A DNA stretch of 64,000 nt from Desulfobacteraceae bacterium Eth-SRB1 (GTDB taxonomy: Bacteria > Desulfobacterota > Desulfobacteria > Desulfobacterales > ETH-SRB1), in the NCBI GenBank assembly GCA_004193555.1, contig RPGP01000001.1, positions 732,790-796,789 on the forward strand, written 5' to 3'. Below the pieces are notes generated by a model that was not told the DNA's origin, did not search any database, and was given only the letters and a program-made list of their open reading frames with translations. Of the stretch, positions 44,510-52,746 are shown piece after piece. Each line of letters opens with the position of its first letter. Within the stretch, counting starts at the first letter, position 1. A program made the translations under genes and the position numbers.

Positions 44510-44765
44510 AAGAGCAGAAGTTAAGAAGGTTAGGGTTCGCTCAAAAATAAATTAGCAATTTTAAGTGTTGAGGCGCCTGGCTGGCAAGGCGCGAAAGATT
44601 AGGAATATCAAGACATTGCTGAGCTTTCGGAACGCAGCCAGACGGGATGCATCGGCGCTTAAAATGTAAAGTTATTTTTGAGCAAGCCCTTAGAAAGCTC
44701 TAATCTTCTTACCTTCTTACTTTCTTACCTTCTTACTTTCTTACCTTCTGAGCCCTTAATAAAGG
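44488..44765. repeat. Nested: 158-bp palindrome inserted in an AGAAGGT hairpin
   Basis: The outer AGAAGGT arms lie at 44488-44532 and 44702-44755 (CTTCTTACCTTCTTACTTTC). Inside is a 158-bp element (44533-44690) with ends GGGTTCGCTCAAAAATAA and TTATTTTTGAGCAAGCCC and a long imperfect internal palindrome (AAGCGCC..GGCGCTT type). It carries no gene. The left arm is translated at the end of flhF. Confidence 0.8.
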
Positions 44766-44773
44766 AGGTAGTT

Positions 44774-45640
44774 GTGGATCAGGCAGGAGTGTTGAGAGAA
44801 ATGACGAGAAAGGGGATGCCCCCAATAATTGAACGAAAAAGATATAATGGCAATACCCGTGTTATCGCTGTTACCAGCGGCAAAGGGGGTGTTGGAAAAA
44901 CAAATATAACTGCGAATTTTGCATATATTTTTTCGAAGATGGGAAAAAGAATTTTGCTGTTAGATGCAGATACAGGATTGGCCAATATAGATGTGATTCT
45001 TGGCATTACCCCAAAATATAATCTGCACCACGTCCTTAATGGCGAAAAAGCCCTGTCTGAGGCTGTTGTTGAAGGCCCGGGAGGCGTCAAGATTTTGCCT
45101 GCGTCTTCAGGGGTCCCTGGAATGGCTGAGCTGTCAAAAGGGCAAAAGTTTACCCTCCTGGAGGAGATAGACGGGCTGGATGAAGACTTCGATTTTATGC
45201 TTATCGATACGGCCGCGGGAATTACCGACAACGTCATGTATTTTAATATGGCAGCGAGGGAAATTATTGTAGTTGTTTCACCTGAACCCACGTCATTGAC
45301 GGATGCTTACGCTTTAATCAAAATGCTTTATCAAAACTATAAGGCAAGGTGTTTTATGGTGCTCGTCAACATGGTCAAAGATTCTAATGAAGCCATAGAG
45401 GTTTACACGAGGTTGAGCAATGCGACGAATCATTTCCTTGATCTTCCAATCGAGTATTTAGGCTATATCCCTCATGATCAAAATGTTTCAAAAGCAGTGA
45501 GGAAACAAAGACTGCTGGCAGAAATTTTCTCTGATTCAAAGGCAAGTAAAAGCATGTCTAAAATTATCGAAAAGTTGTGTATGAAACAGCCGAAAGATTA
45601 TGACAACGGGACTATTAAATTCTTTGGCAGGTCGCTGTAA
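44774..45640 (+). CDS. flhG: FlhG (FleN), MinD-like ATPase
   Basis: 288 residues. The deviant Walker A is SGKGGVGKTNITAN, followed by DADTGLANIDVILG and IDTAAGITDNVMYF. The start is GTG 44774 with AAAGGAGG upstream; an upstream ATG at 44678 lies in repeat DNA and is rejected. FlhG limits flagellar number and represses FlrA/FleQ activity. An FlrA-type regulator is not in the window. Confidence 0.93.
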   Translation: MDQAGVLREMTRKGMPPIIERKRYNGNTRVIAVTSGKGGVGKTNITANFAYIFSKMGKRILLLDADTGLANIDVILGITPKYNLHHVLNGEKALSEAVVEGPGGVKILPASSGVPGMAELSKGQKFTLLEEIDGLDEDFDFMLIDTAAGITDNVMYFNMAAREIIVVVSPEPTSLTDAYALIKMLYQNYKARCFMVLVNMVKDSNEAIEVYTRLSNATNHFLDLPIEYLGYIPHDQNVSKAVRKQRLLAEIFSDSKASKSMSKIIEKLCMKQPKDYDNGTIKFFGRSL

Positions 45641-45646
45641 GGTTAA

Positions 45647-45778
45647 GGGATTAGAGGGTGAGAAGGTGAGAAGGGCAGAAGTTGAGAAGGTTTGTTTTTG
45701 AGCTCTTTACTAATCTTCTCATCTTCTAACCTTCTGATTTTCCCTCTCGTTCCCATGCTCCAGCGTGGGAATGCATAC
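45647..45778. repeat. AGAAGGT hairpin plus TTCCCATGCTCCAGCGTGGGAA hairpin before fliA
   Basis: The left arm is GATTAGAGGGTGAGAAGG, the core is AAGGTTTGTTTTTGA then TTACTAATCTTCTCATC, and the right arm is CTTCTAACC. The TTCCCATGCTCC..GGGAA hairpin follows (45750-45771). Confidence 0.8.
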
Positions 45779-45799
45779 TATCTACCTGAGGATTTATCA

Positions 45800-46531
45800 T
45801 TGACAAAAATGGCTGATAAAAAAGAGCGCGAGAAATTGATAATTAAATATGCGCCTCTTGTTAAGAATATTGTCGGGAGGATTGCCATGAGACTCCCGGA
45901 TCATGTTGACAGGGATGATTTGATCAGCGTCGGCATAATGGGATTGATGTCGGCCCTGGAAAAATTTGACGAAACAAAGAAGGTGCGGTTTGAAACATAC
46001 GCACAATTCAGGATCCGTGGCGCCATATTAGATGAATTAAGATCGAGAGATGATGCGCCAAGATCAGTTAGAAGCAAAGAAACGATGTTGAAGGATGCAC
46101 TTGAGGTGTTGCGGAAAAAATTCGGACGTCATCCAACAGATAAAGAGGTTTCGCATTATCTTGGCATATCACTTAAAAAATATTATAAACTTCTTGATGA
46201 AGCAAAGGGTGTCTGTATTCTGAGTAACGACGGGTTGTCTCCGAACTACTGTGAAAAATACGGCAGGCATGATGTTTTGGAAAAAATTGATAAAAACAAT
46301 CCTTTTTTCCTTCTAGCCGACAGGGAACTTAAAAATATATTAAAGAATGCAATAGATTCACTTCCGGAAAAAGAGAAACTGGTGTTGTCTCTCTATTATT
46401 ATGAGGAGTTAACCTTGAGGGAAATAGGACTGATTTTGAAATTGACGGAATCAAGAGTCTGTCAGATCCATTCCCAGGCGATACTTAGACTAAAGGGCGG
46501 CTTAAAAAAATTTAGACATGACATTATTTAG
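45800..46531 (+). CDS. fliA: Flagellar sigma factor FliA (sigma28)
   Basis: 243 residues from TTG 45800, which has GAGG 8 nt upstream; ATG 45809 is the alternative. Region 2 is DLISVGIMGLMSALEKFD with YAQFRIRGAILDELRS. Region 4 is LPEKEKLVLSLYYYEELTLREIG with an HTH (ESRVCQIHSQA). It reads the four sigma28 sites in the window and is held by FlgM (56340). Confidence 0.95.
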   Translation: MTKMADKKEREKLIIKYAPLVKNIVGRIAMRLPDHVDRDDLISVGIMGLMSALEKFDETKKVRFETYAQFRIRGAILDELRSRDDAPRSVRSKETMLKDALEVLRKKFGRHPTDKEVSHYLGISLKKYYKLLDEAKGVCILSNDGLSPNYCEKYGRHDVLEKIDKNNPFFLLADRELKNILKNAIDSLPEKEKLVLSLYYYEELTLREIGLILKLTESRVCQIHSQAILRLKGGLKKFRHDII

Positions 46532-46587
46532 TGCCTGAACGGAAACTATCCAAAATTGTTATTTCGAACGGAGCGAGAAATTTTATA

Positions 46588-46677
46588 ACACTGAAAATAG
46601 AAATTAGAAATTTGGCCTTCATACTTTTGTGCTGTTCTTCCCAATTTCTACTTTCCAATTTCAAGTTTCAAGCCGTG
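46588..46677. repeat. AGAAATTAGAAATTTGG / CCAATTTCTACTTTCC inverted repeat after fliA
   Basis: An AT-rich inverted pair of the CAAATTTC family. It lies in the 180-bp stretch between fliA and the FliL-like gene, where an open frame exists but has no coding signal. Confidence 0.65.
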
Positions 46678-46710
46678 AACGGCTACAAAAAACCTAAACT
46701 GTTACCAGAC

Positions 46711-47223
46711 ATGATATTATTTAATGGATATTACAAAAAGACGCTGATAGCCATATGCCTGTGCATTGCGTTGTTTGCAGGCAGCGGGTCTGTCAGGGGC
46801 CAGGGGTCAGGGATCGGGGATCAGGGGTCGGAGGTCGGAGGTGGGGGGTCGGAGGTCGGAGGTCAGAAGTCAGGAGTCAGGAGTCAGGGGTCGGAAGTCA
46901 GGAGTCAGGAGATCTGTGAAGAAAAGTTTGAATATTTTAATGACTTCATTATTTATTATAAACCTGTCTTCCGTGACGAACGTGACGCAGGCGGGAAGGA
47001 CAGAATTCTGGTTTGTGACGTGGTTGTTGAGCTGAATCGAGGGATGAAACTGCCACAAGAGAGGATCGAGTTGAGAAAGATCATATATAACACATTGAAA
47101 GAGTCTTCAGATTTGCATGAAATCAGGAGAAGCTTAAAAGAAAAAATTAAAATTGGTTTGAATAATTTTATGAATGATGAAATAATAAAGAAAATGTATT
47201 TTACTAAATTTATTTTATTGTAG
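46711..47223 (+). CDS. FliL-like membrane protein with a repeat-encoded linker
   Basis: 170 residues from ATG 46711 (no clear ribosome site). A membrane segment (KKTLIAICLCIALFAG) is followed by about 45 residues of GSGVRGQGSEVGG-type low complexity. That linker is entirely encoded by a GGGGTCAGGG/GGAGGTCGGAGGTC tract (46791-46918). The C-terminal ~95 residues resemble the FliL domain (VVVELNRGMKLPQERIEL, ending MYFTKFILL). The repeat DNA separates anchor from domain in frame. Confidence 0.65.
   Translation: MILFNGYYKKTLIAICLCIALFAGSGSVRGQGSGIGDQGSEVGGGGSEVGGQKSGVRSQGSEVRSQEICEEKFEYFNDFIIYYKPVFRDERDAGGKDRILVCDVVVELNRGMKLPQERIELRKIIYNTLKESSDLHEIRRSLKEKIKIGLNNFMNDEIIKKMYFTKFILL
46791..46918. 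repeat. GGGGTCAG/GGAGGTCGGAGGTC tract inside the FliL-like gene
   Basis: A 128-bp run of 7- to 8-base words, all translated in one frame, lengthens the linker between membrane helix and periplasmic domain. Confidence 0.85.
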
Positions 47224-47362
47224 CCATCGAAATTGATGCTTGAGGGCCGTAGCGAATATTTTTCAAAAAGCTAACCGAATTTTTTTGTTCAGGTATTAGT
47301 TAAGTTATTTGAAAGTCATTTTTTACCACTGAGTCCACAGAAAACGCAGAGGAAATATTGAT

Positions 47363-48088
47363 ATGTTAAATAATTATCTCATGGAGCTTATCCCCTGGAT
47401 TCTTCACAACTTTGCCAATCCCTTAAATGGGATTTTGGGCCGCAGTGAGCTTTTACAGGTGAGGGCGGAGCGTCAACTTATTATAAATAATGGCAATAAG
47501 ATAGATGCCGAGATCCTGGAAGGCTGCAAAAAGATAATTTATGATTCTGATTTGATTGCAAAGGAAGCGGACAGGCTTTTCAGCCTGTTTAATGTTGTGT
47601 CGGAAAAATTTCAGAGGCTAAGCAACACTGCCTTGCAAAGAATCAATTTGTCCGAGCTTGTAGAGGCTGAAATGAAATTCCTTCAGTTTTACAGGGATGT
47701 TAAGTATAATATTAAAAAGAAACTAATATTGGATAGAGAAATTCCTGAAATATCAGGAGTAAAGGCCGATTATTCCATTTCGCTGTCAACGATAATCAGA
47801 CATTCGGTAAGTTCCATGAAAAACAGTAAATTAAAGAACTTGATTGTCTCTACAGGTCATGATGATTCACATGTATATGTCAAAATTGAGGATACCGGAG
47901 CGCCTATTCCCGAAATCCAAATTAAAGAACTAATCGAAAACTGGGATTTGGCCTGTTATCCCCTTGATGATCCGGATGAAGATAAAAGATTGTTATGCGC
48001 GCTATTTCTCCTTAGGAAGCACGGCGCTTTTTTTCAGATTGTATATGAGTCGGGTTTTAATGTTATTTTGATAAAGATACCTTATTAG
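47363..48088 (+). CDS. Degenerate histidine-kinase/phosphotransferase-like protein
   Basis: 241 residues. The N-terminal His region ILHNFANPLNGILGR resembles a DHp H box (H-NPL). The C-terminal half resembles a HATPase fold (HVYVKIEDTGAPIPE) but lacks clear N and G2 boxes. It could be a ChpT-like phosphotransferase or a regulatory relic. No ribosome site is obvious. The preceding 139 bp hold an ACCACTGAGTCCACAGAAAA repeat fragment (47328-47355) and nothing else recognisable. Confidence 0.55.
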   Translation: MLNNYLMELIPWILHNFANPLNGILGRSELLQVRAERQLIINNGNKIDAEILEGCKKIIYDSDLIAKEADRLFSLFNVVSEKFQRLSNTALQRINLSELVEAEMKFLQFYRDVKYNIKKKLILDREIPEISGVKADYSISLSTIIRHSVSSMKNSKLKNLIVSTGHDDSHVYVKIEDTGAPIPEIQIKELIENWDLACYPLDDPDEDKRLLCALFLLRKHGAFFQIVYESGFNVILIKIPY

Positions 48089-48127
48089 GGCAGAAGGTTA
48101 GAAGGTTAGAAGGTTAGAGAAGGAGAA
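48089..48127. repeat. Left AGAAGGTTAGAAGG arm of the truncated four-helix element
   Basis: GGGCAGAAGGTTAGAAGGTT and further copies lie directly before the 48131 ORF. The last AGAAGGAGA serves as its ribosome site. The inverted arm is at 48355-48392. Confidence 0.85.
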
Positions 48128-48130
48128 CGT

Positions 48131-48355
48131 TTGGAGAGAAAAAAGAGCATACGTCATTTTCGGGATCTTGAAGTCTACAGACGGGCTTTTGATGCGGCAA
48201 TGCAGGAAGCGTCGGAGACACAGTGTTGGTTAGAATTCTGCCTTGCCTGTCGCTACATCAATCAAGATGTTTTTGATAAACTTGATAATGAATATGAGCA
48301 ATTGATTGCAATGTTAAATTCCATGGAAATGAACGCTGCAAAATTTTGTTACTAA
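48131..48355 (+). pseudogene. Internally deleted four-helix-bundle (S23/IVS-type) protein
   Basis: 74 residues from TTG 48131. The N-terminus (HFRDLEVYRRAFDAAM) matches helix 1 of the family. The sequence then jumps in frame to the family's C-terminus (ETQCWLEFCLACRYI... MLNSMEMNAAKFCY). About 45 residues (helices 2-3) are missing compared with a full member. The ORF lies exactly between inverted AGAAGGT arms. Its last codons AAA TTT TGT TAC TAA resemble the core of the 'empty' hairpins. Confidence 0.8.
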
Positions 48356-48392
48356 CCTTCTCATCTTCTTACCTTCTCACCTTCTGCCTTTA
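48353..48392. repeat. Right CCTTCTCATCTTC arm of the truncated four-helix element
   Basis: TAACCTTCTCATCTTCTTAC and CTTCTCACCTTCTGCC are the inverse complement of the left arm words (48089-48127). The arm begins at the ORF stop codon. Confidence 0.8.
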
Positions 48393-48485
48393 GATGCTAA
48401 AGATTATAATGGATTGTGACGATAAAACAGTTAATAGGGGGCATGGAGATAGTCGACTATAACCCTTATCATGGACCAGCGGTGA

Positions 48486-48534
48486 CAGATGGTGGATTCC
48501 TGACCCCCTGACCCCTGATCCCTGAACCCTGAGG
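48486..48534. repeat. CCTGACCCCTGATCCCTG word tract before the 48548 gene
   Basis: The reverse orientation of the GGGGTCAG family in the 192-bp gap. The rest of the gap has no gene, and no sigma54 or sigma28 motif was found. The following GAGGAGGT is the ribosome site of the next gene. Confidence 0.7.
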
Positions 48535-48547
48535 AGGTGCAGAAGTC

Positions 48548-48856
48548 ATGGTCAGATCGCTTGATATGCAGCAGGTATTATTGCAATCCAATGCAGTTGA
48601 GCGTGTCCAGCAGGTTCAACAGCAGCAGACTGACGTTCAGCAGAGGCATTTTGGAGCTCAATTAGCCGGAGAGAAGAGGGAACTGAGAGAAAAAGTTAAA
48701 GACCTTGAAGAAACTGAGAAAGTTATGCTCAGAGAGGAAGAGGAGCGTGGCAAAAAGGAAAAAAAACCGGAAGAAAACAGCGCAAAAAAGAAAAAAGATA
48801 GCGTTGCTGCTCCGTCTACCGATGAACACAGTGGAAAAGTAGATATAAGGGTATAA
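48548..48856 (+). CDS. Small coiled-coil flagellar-cluster protein
   Basis: 102 residues. It starts MVRSLDMQQVLLQSNAVERVQ behind GAGGAGGT. The middle is Gln/Glu/Lys-rich coiled coil and the tail is Lys-rich and charged. No enzyme domain is visible. Proteins with this ...QQxLLQSxxVERxQQVQQQQ start occur in flagellar clusters of related bacteria (recollection, not searched). It is 1 bp from the next gene, so co-expressed. Confidence 0.65.
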   Translation: MVRSLDMQQVLLQSNAVERVQQVQQQQTDVQQRHFGAQLAGEKRELREKVKDLEETEKVMLREEEERGKKEKKPEENSAKKKKDSVAAPSTDEHSGKVDIRV

Positions 48857-48857
48857 G

Positions 48858-49325
48858 ATGAGCATAGAGTTTATGTTGGGTCTTCAGATTCTTGCAGATG
48901 TGGCGTTGTGTCTTGCCATTCTATTGCTTATCAGGGCGGTAAACAGAGAAATAAAAAAGAGACACATGGGAATAAGCGCAAAAACTTTTTCTGAATTCAG
49001 CAAGTCGATTGAAGACTCCCGCCGTTCTACTGATTATCTTTTCAATGCTTTGAATGAAGTAAAGCAGATTGTATCTGCTCTGAACGAAAAAGAGAATCGA
49101 TTAAAAACTCTCATAAAAGAATCAGATACCATGTCCGAAGATCAAAAACAGGGAGATTCAGGCCACGGGGAAAAGTATGAAGATGTTATAAAAATGGCCG
49201 GACATGGTCTTGCTGAAAAAGAAATAGCCGATACGTTGAATCTAACTGAAGGAGAGATATGTCTTATTTTAGACCTTCATCGAAAAAAGAATGAAAATTC
49301 TTACTCCTGCAATAACACCCCATAA
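48858..49325 (+). CDS. Membrane-anchored coiled-coil protein (DUF2802-like)
   Basis: 155 residues. An N-terminal membrane helix (LQILADVALCLAILLLIRAV) is followed by a coiled coil and a C-terminal HTH-like segment (DVIKMAGHGLAEKEIADTLNL). The family call is by resemblance. It overlaps the next gene by 35 bp, and its last residues (YSCNNTP) are out of frame with that gene. Confidence 0.6.
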   Translation: MSIEFMLGLQILADVALCLAILLLIRAVNREIKKRHMGISAKTFSEFSKSIEDSRRSTDYLFNALNEVKQIVSALNEKENRLKTLIKESDTMSEDQKQGDSGHGEKYEDVIKMAGHGLAEKEIADTLNLTEGEICLILDLHRKKNENSYSCNNTP

Positions 49326-50382
49326 ATTAAACCACCTGTTACAAATTCAAAAAAAAGCGGAATTCCTGCCACCTCTTTCTGTTGGCGAAGTGGTGGAAGC
49401 TGAAGTCATGGAAACCTCTCGCTACGGGAAGACGTTGATTTCGCTGAAAAACAGTAGAGTTATGGCTGATTCCGGGCTGTTGCTTAAGAAAGGGGAAAAG
49501 ATTGCGGTAAGGGTGACGCAACTGCATCCCGGGGTTATCCTTCGTATTGTTCAGAATGAAATATCGCAAAATTCCAGGTTGATGGATTATTTAAGATTCT
49601 ATCGTTCAAACCCAAAGGCCCTCTTTGAGTTTCTTATAAAAGGGATCGACAGGTTCAGTCCTGAAAATTTAGGAGAGCTTGTAGCGCATCTCGGAAAAGA
49701 AGATATTGAGAATATACGAAACATATTAAAATCTCTGATATTTTCCAGGGAAAATTTGAAAAAACCTCTCTTTTTTAGAGATTATGTCTCTAAGCTTGGT
49801 TATTTGATGGAGAAAAAGAATGCCTCTCAGAATTTGAAGGGACTCTTGACAAGGATGTCCGGCAGGCTTCAGTTGTTGATGGAAACCAGAAATCTTCCCG
49901 CAGCGGAAAAACTTGCCGGATTTATCCGTTCCTCTTTGCAGATAATTGATTCTCATCAGGTGATAAATTATTTGTTTCATGAATATGAGGGTAAATATAT
50001 GTTTCAAGTTCCCATGCTGTTCCCGAAGAATACGGGCTTGGCGGAGATATTTGTGAAATTTGGAAATTGTGATTCAAAGGGTAAAGGCCGCCTGAACGAG
50101 AAGAATGTATTGTTTTTGCTGAATATGGACGCCCTGGGAGATATTATTGTCGAAGCAAAGATTAAAACAAAGAAAATAGGCTGCGTATTGAAATGTAAGG
50201 ATGAAAATATATGCGATTTTATCAGACCTTTTCTGAAAGAACTCGGAGATAGGCTCACGGCTCTTGGATATGACATAGATTATTTGACGTGTGTGACAGA
50301 GAAGGATGATTTGAAAATAAAGGCTGAATGTCGCGAGTTTCAAAACCTGTTTGGCTTGGAGAGTGTGGATATTCTGGCATGA
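49291..50382 (+). CDS. FliK-like second hook-length/export protein
   Basis: 363 residues. The N-terminus has a short beta domain (LSVGEVVEAEVMETSRYGKTLISL). The middle is helical, and the C-terminal ~100 residues (VLFLLNMDALGDIIVEAKIKT, FIRPFLKELGDRLTALGYD) resemble the FliK C-terminal fold. It immediately precedes FlhX, as in several flagellar clusters where a FliK-like protein pairs with the FlhB-like C-domain. The assignment is moderate. Confidence 0.6.
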   Translation: MKILTPAITPHKLNHLLQIQKKAEFLPPLSVGEVVEAEVMETSRYGKTLISLKNSRVMADSGLLLKKGEKIAVRVTQLHPGVILRIVQNEISQNSRLMDYLRFYRSNPKALFEFLIKGIDRFSPENLGELVAHLGKEDIENIRNILKSLIFSRENLKKPLFFRDYVSKLGYLMEKKNASQNLKGLLTRMSGRLQLLMETRNLPAAEKLAGFIRSSLQIIDSHQVINYLFHEYEGKYMFQVPMLFPKNTGLAEIFVKFGNCDSKGKGRLNEKNVLFLLNMDALGDIIVEAKIKTKKIGCVLKCKDENICDFIRPFLKELGDRLTALGYDIDYLTCVTEKDDLKIKAECREFQNLFGLESVDILA

Positions 50383-50753
50383 ACAAAGACAAAAGAAAGA
50401 CAACTATTGCCGCTGCCCTGAAATATGACGGAAAAAGAGATTCTGCGCCGAGGGTCACGGCCAGGGGAAGAGGCGCCATTGCTGAAAAGATTATAGAACT
50501 TGCAAAAAAACATAAGGTGCCGATAAAGGAAGATCCTGCCCTGGCACAGATCCTGAGCCGGCTTGATATAGATGAACAGATTCCTCCCGAGCTTTACAAG
50601 GCCATTGCTGAAATCCTGGCCTTTGTTTATTCGGTTAATGAACGGTACAGAGAGCAGGGGTCGGGGATCAGGAGTCAGGAGTCAGAGGTCGGAGGTCAGA
50701 GGGTGAGAAGATTAGATATCAGAAAACCAACAACCAGCAACCGTGAACTGTGA
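50379..50753 (+). CDS. flhX: FlhX, stand-alone FlhB C-terminal-domain homologue
   Basis: 124 residues from ATG 50379, overlapping the previous stop (ATGA). It matches the FlhB C-domain after the cleavage site (AAALKYDGKRDSAPRV, VPIKEDPALAQILSRLDIDEQIPPELYKAIAEIL split over ~35 residues). There is no NPTH motif and there are no membrane helices. The C-terminal ~32 residues (REQGSGIRSQESEVGGQRVR and after) are encoded by GGGGTCAG-type words. Confidence 0.88.
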   Translation: MNKDKRKTTIAAALKYDGKRDSAPRVTARGRGAIAEKIIELAKKHKVPIKEDPALAQILSRLDIDEQIPPELYKAIAEILAFVYSVNERYREQGSGIRSQESEVGGQRVRRLDIRKPTTSNREL

Positions 50754-50888
50754 ACCTTGAACGGGTCAACTACCTTATATAAAATAGCCAACCGAATGGG
50801 AAAAAATTTCCTGTTATAAACAAAATTGCCTGCCTCCTGCCTCCTGCCTCCTGACCTCCGATCCCTGATCCCCGACCTCCGACCTCCT
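50655..50888. repeat. Inverted GGGGTCAG word arms around a spacer, end of flhX to flgF promoter
   Basis: The left arm (50655-50705, GGGGTCGGGGATCAGGAGTC) is translated in flhX. The right arm (50828-50886) is CTGCCTCCTGCCTCC, CCGATCCCTGATCCCCG. The spacer holds ACCAGCAACCGTGAACTGTG words and GCCAACCGAATGGGAAAAAA. No gene is seen in the spacer. Confidence 0.8.
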
Positions 50889-50905
50889 TGGCATGCAAAT
50901 TGCTT
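50888..50905 (+). promoter_or_regulatory. Sigma54 promoter of the flgF operon
   Basis: CTTGGCATGCAAATTGCT: GG 50890-50891, 10 nt, GC 50902-50903. It lies 30 bp before flgF. Confidence 0.85.
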
Positions 50906-50936
50906 TATTTCGTATGCAGGAAAGGGGGCAGGAAAT

Positions 50937-51650
50937 ATGATTAACGGTATTGAGATACTGGTAAATACGGCTGCAGAACAGATTAGCCGGCTTAATTGCG
51001 TCACGAACAATATTGCCAATGTTAACACTCCCGGTTTCAAGGCAGCGCTGTTCCATTTTTTAGAGGGAAATGTGGCAGGGGGAATAAATGGAGCCAACCA
51101 CGCGAAGAGACCGGCAACAGCGGTAGATTATTCCCAGGGGATTATGCAGAAAACCGGCAATGTTCTGGACCTGGCAATAGACGGGAAGGGATTTTTTGCT
51201 GTTCAGACAAAAACCGGCGTTGCCTATACAAAAGATGGAAGGTTTACGCTCAATAATAACGGAGAGCTAATTACACAGACCGGAGATTATGTTCTTGGAA
51301 GGAATGGAAAAATCAACATTAAGGGGAACGACATCCTGATAAGTCAAGAAGGCGTGATAAGCGTAGATGGTGATGAACTTGACGCATTGAAGATCGTGAG
51401 TTTTAGCAAGCCGGCTGCCCTTGTCAAACTTAATACGGGTCTCTATCGTAACCCTGATGATCTGGCGGGCGCAAAAGAGGAAGAAAATGCACGTGTCCAA
51501 TCCGGATACCTTGAACTTTCCAATGTCCAGGCTATAAGAGAAATGGTTGAAATGATCAACATACAGCGCACTTTTGAATCGTACCAGAAAGCGATTCAAA
51601 CTATATCTGAACAGGACAAATTGTCAACAAACCGCATCGGGAAACTGTAA
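50937..51650 (+). CDS. flgF: Basal-body rod protein FlgF
   Basis: 237 residues from ATG 50937, behind GGCAGGAAAT. Rod-family N-terminus NNIANVNTPGFKAALFHF; the middle has VLDLAIDGKGFFAV; the C-terminus is YLELSNVQAIREMVEMINIQ. It is shorter than FlgG, as expected for the proximal rod protein. It leads flgF-flgG-flgA-flgH-flgI. Confidence 0.94.
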   Translation: MINGIEILVNTAAEQISRLNCVTNNIANVNTPGFKAALFHFLEGNVAGGINGANHAKRPATAVDYSQGIMQKTGNVLDLAIDGKGFFAVQTKTGVAYTKDGRFTLNNNGELITQTGDYVLGRNGKINIKGNDILISQEGVISVDGDELDALKIVSFSKPAALVKLNTGLYRNPDDLAGAKEEENARVQSGYLELSNVQAIREMVEMINIQRTFESYQKAIQTISEQDKLSTNRIGKL

Positions 51651-51667
51651 CCCGGACAAGCCGGAAA

Positions 51668-51782
51668 AGTGAACTAAAGTTTGAAGTGCCTAAAGTTGTG
51701 GAATTCTGTCAATTTTATATAAAAAACAGAGCGAAGCGATACCTTAACTTTAGGCACTTTAGCTCACTTTAGGCACTTATAA
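51668..51782. repeat. AAAGTGCCTAAAGT inverted repeat between flgF and flgG
   Basis: GAACTAAAGTTTGAAGTGCC and AAAGTT pair with AACTTTAGGCACTTTAGC and CTCACTTTAGGCACTT. The loop contains CAGAGCGAAGCGATACC. It fills the 221-bp gap. No promoter is seen. Confidence 0.82.
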
Positions 51783-51871
51783 CTTATTGTAAGGATTTGC
51801 GAGCCATGCAAATTATTTTCTGCCGGAAAAAACACGAATTTTACAACTAAAGGACTGAAGGGAGGATTAAC

Positions 51872-52654
51872 ATGATAAGGGCTTTATGGACTGCCGCAAC
51901 CGGCATGGAAGCGCAGCAGATAAGTCAGGACGTTGTTGCAAATAACCTGGCCAATATCAATACCGTGGGATTTAAAAAGGCAAGGGCCGATTTTCAGGAT
52001 CTCATGTATCAGATATATTCGAAATCAGGGGCAGAGACATCCGGCGGGAGTCAGTTGCCGGTGGGCATAGAAATCGGTATGGGAGTAAAACCGGTGGCTG
52101 TTCAAAAAATGTTTACCCAGGGTGATTATATGCAGACTGACAATCCATTTGACTTTGCCATTGAAGGGGATGGCTTTTTCCAGCTTGATGATAATGGGCG
52201 CACGGTTTACACACGGGCAGGCAATTTTAAGGTTGATAAGGATGGCTCTCTGTGTAATTCCGAAGGGCTTAAATTGACACCTGCAGTGGATATACCTATG
52301 GAAATGGTACACTTTACCGTTGACAGCGGAGGCACATGGACGGCAAGCGATGAGCAAGGCAATCCCGTGGCGACCGGAAGAATAGAGATTGCCAGGTTTA
52401 CCAACCCTGCCGGGCTTACCAGCCTGGGGAGAAATCTCTATGACAGAACGGATGCCTCCGGTGACGCCATTGTCGGAAATCCCGGAGAAGGGGGGAACGG
52501 CACCATTTCACAGCGTTTTTTAGAGATGTCAAATGTAAATGTCGTGGATGAGATGGTCAAAATGATCGTGGGCCAGAGGGCATACGAGATAAATTCAAAG
52601 GCTATTCAAACAGCGGATTCCATGTTGCAGATGGCCAATGGTCTTAAGAGGTAA
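51872..52654 (+). CDS. flgG: Distal rod protein FlgG
   Basis: 260 residues. N-terminus MIRALWTAATGMEAQQISQD; NLANINTVGFKKARADFQDL is conserved; C-terminus FLEMSNVNVVDEMVKMIVGQ. It starts behind GGGAGGATT. Its rod length is normal for FlgG. The gap to flgA carries GGTTCACGGTTACCAG / AACCGTCAACCGTAAAC hairpin words. Confidence 0.97.
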   Translation: MIRALWTAATGMEAQQISQDVVANNLANINTVGFKKARADFQDLMYQIYSKSGAETSGGSQLPVGIEIGMGVKPVAVQKMFTQGDYMQTDNPFDFAIEGDGFFQLDDNGRTVYTRAGNFKVDKDGSLCNSEGLKLTPAVDIPMEMVHFTVDSGGTWTASDEQGNPVATGRIEIARFTNPAGLTSLGRNLYDRTDASGDAIVGNPGEGGNGTISQRFLEMSNVNVVDEMVKMIVGQRAYEINSKAIQTADSMLQMANGLKR

Positions 52655-52661
52655 TGGTATA

Positions 52662-52730
52662 ACGGTTCACGGTTACCAGTTGCCGGTTAATGAAAGTGGT
52701 TGCTGTTAACCGTCAACCGTAAACTGTTGT
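52662..52730. repeat. GGTTCACGGTTACC / AACCGTAAACTG hairpin before flgA
   Basis: Word family of the flgB leader hairpin. It ends directly before the flgA ribosome site. Confidence 0.7.
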
Positions 52731-52746
52731 CATGGAGGTATTTCAG

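Noticed and set aside
44533-44690. Insertion sequence with a transposase
   Set aside because: The element is 158 bp, has no open frame of note and no transposase motif, so it is at most a nonautonomous element.
46791-46918. CRISPR array
   Set aside because: The words are 7-9 bp, contiguous, with no spacers, and no cas gene lies nearby.
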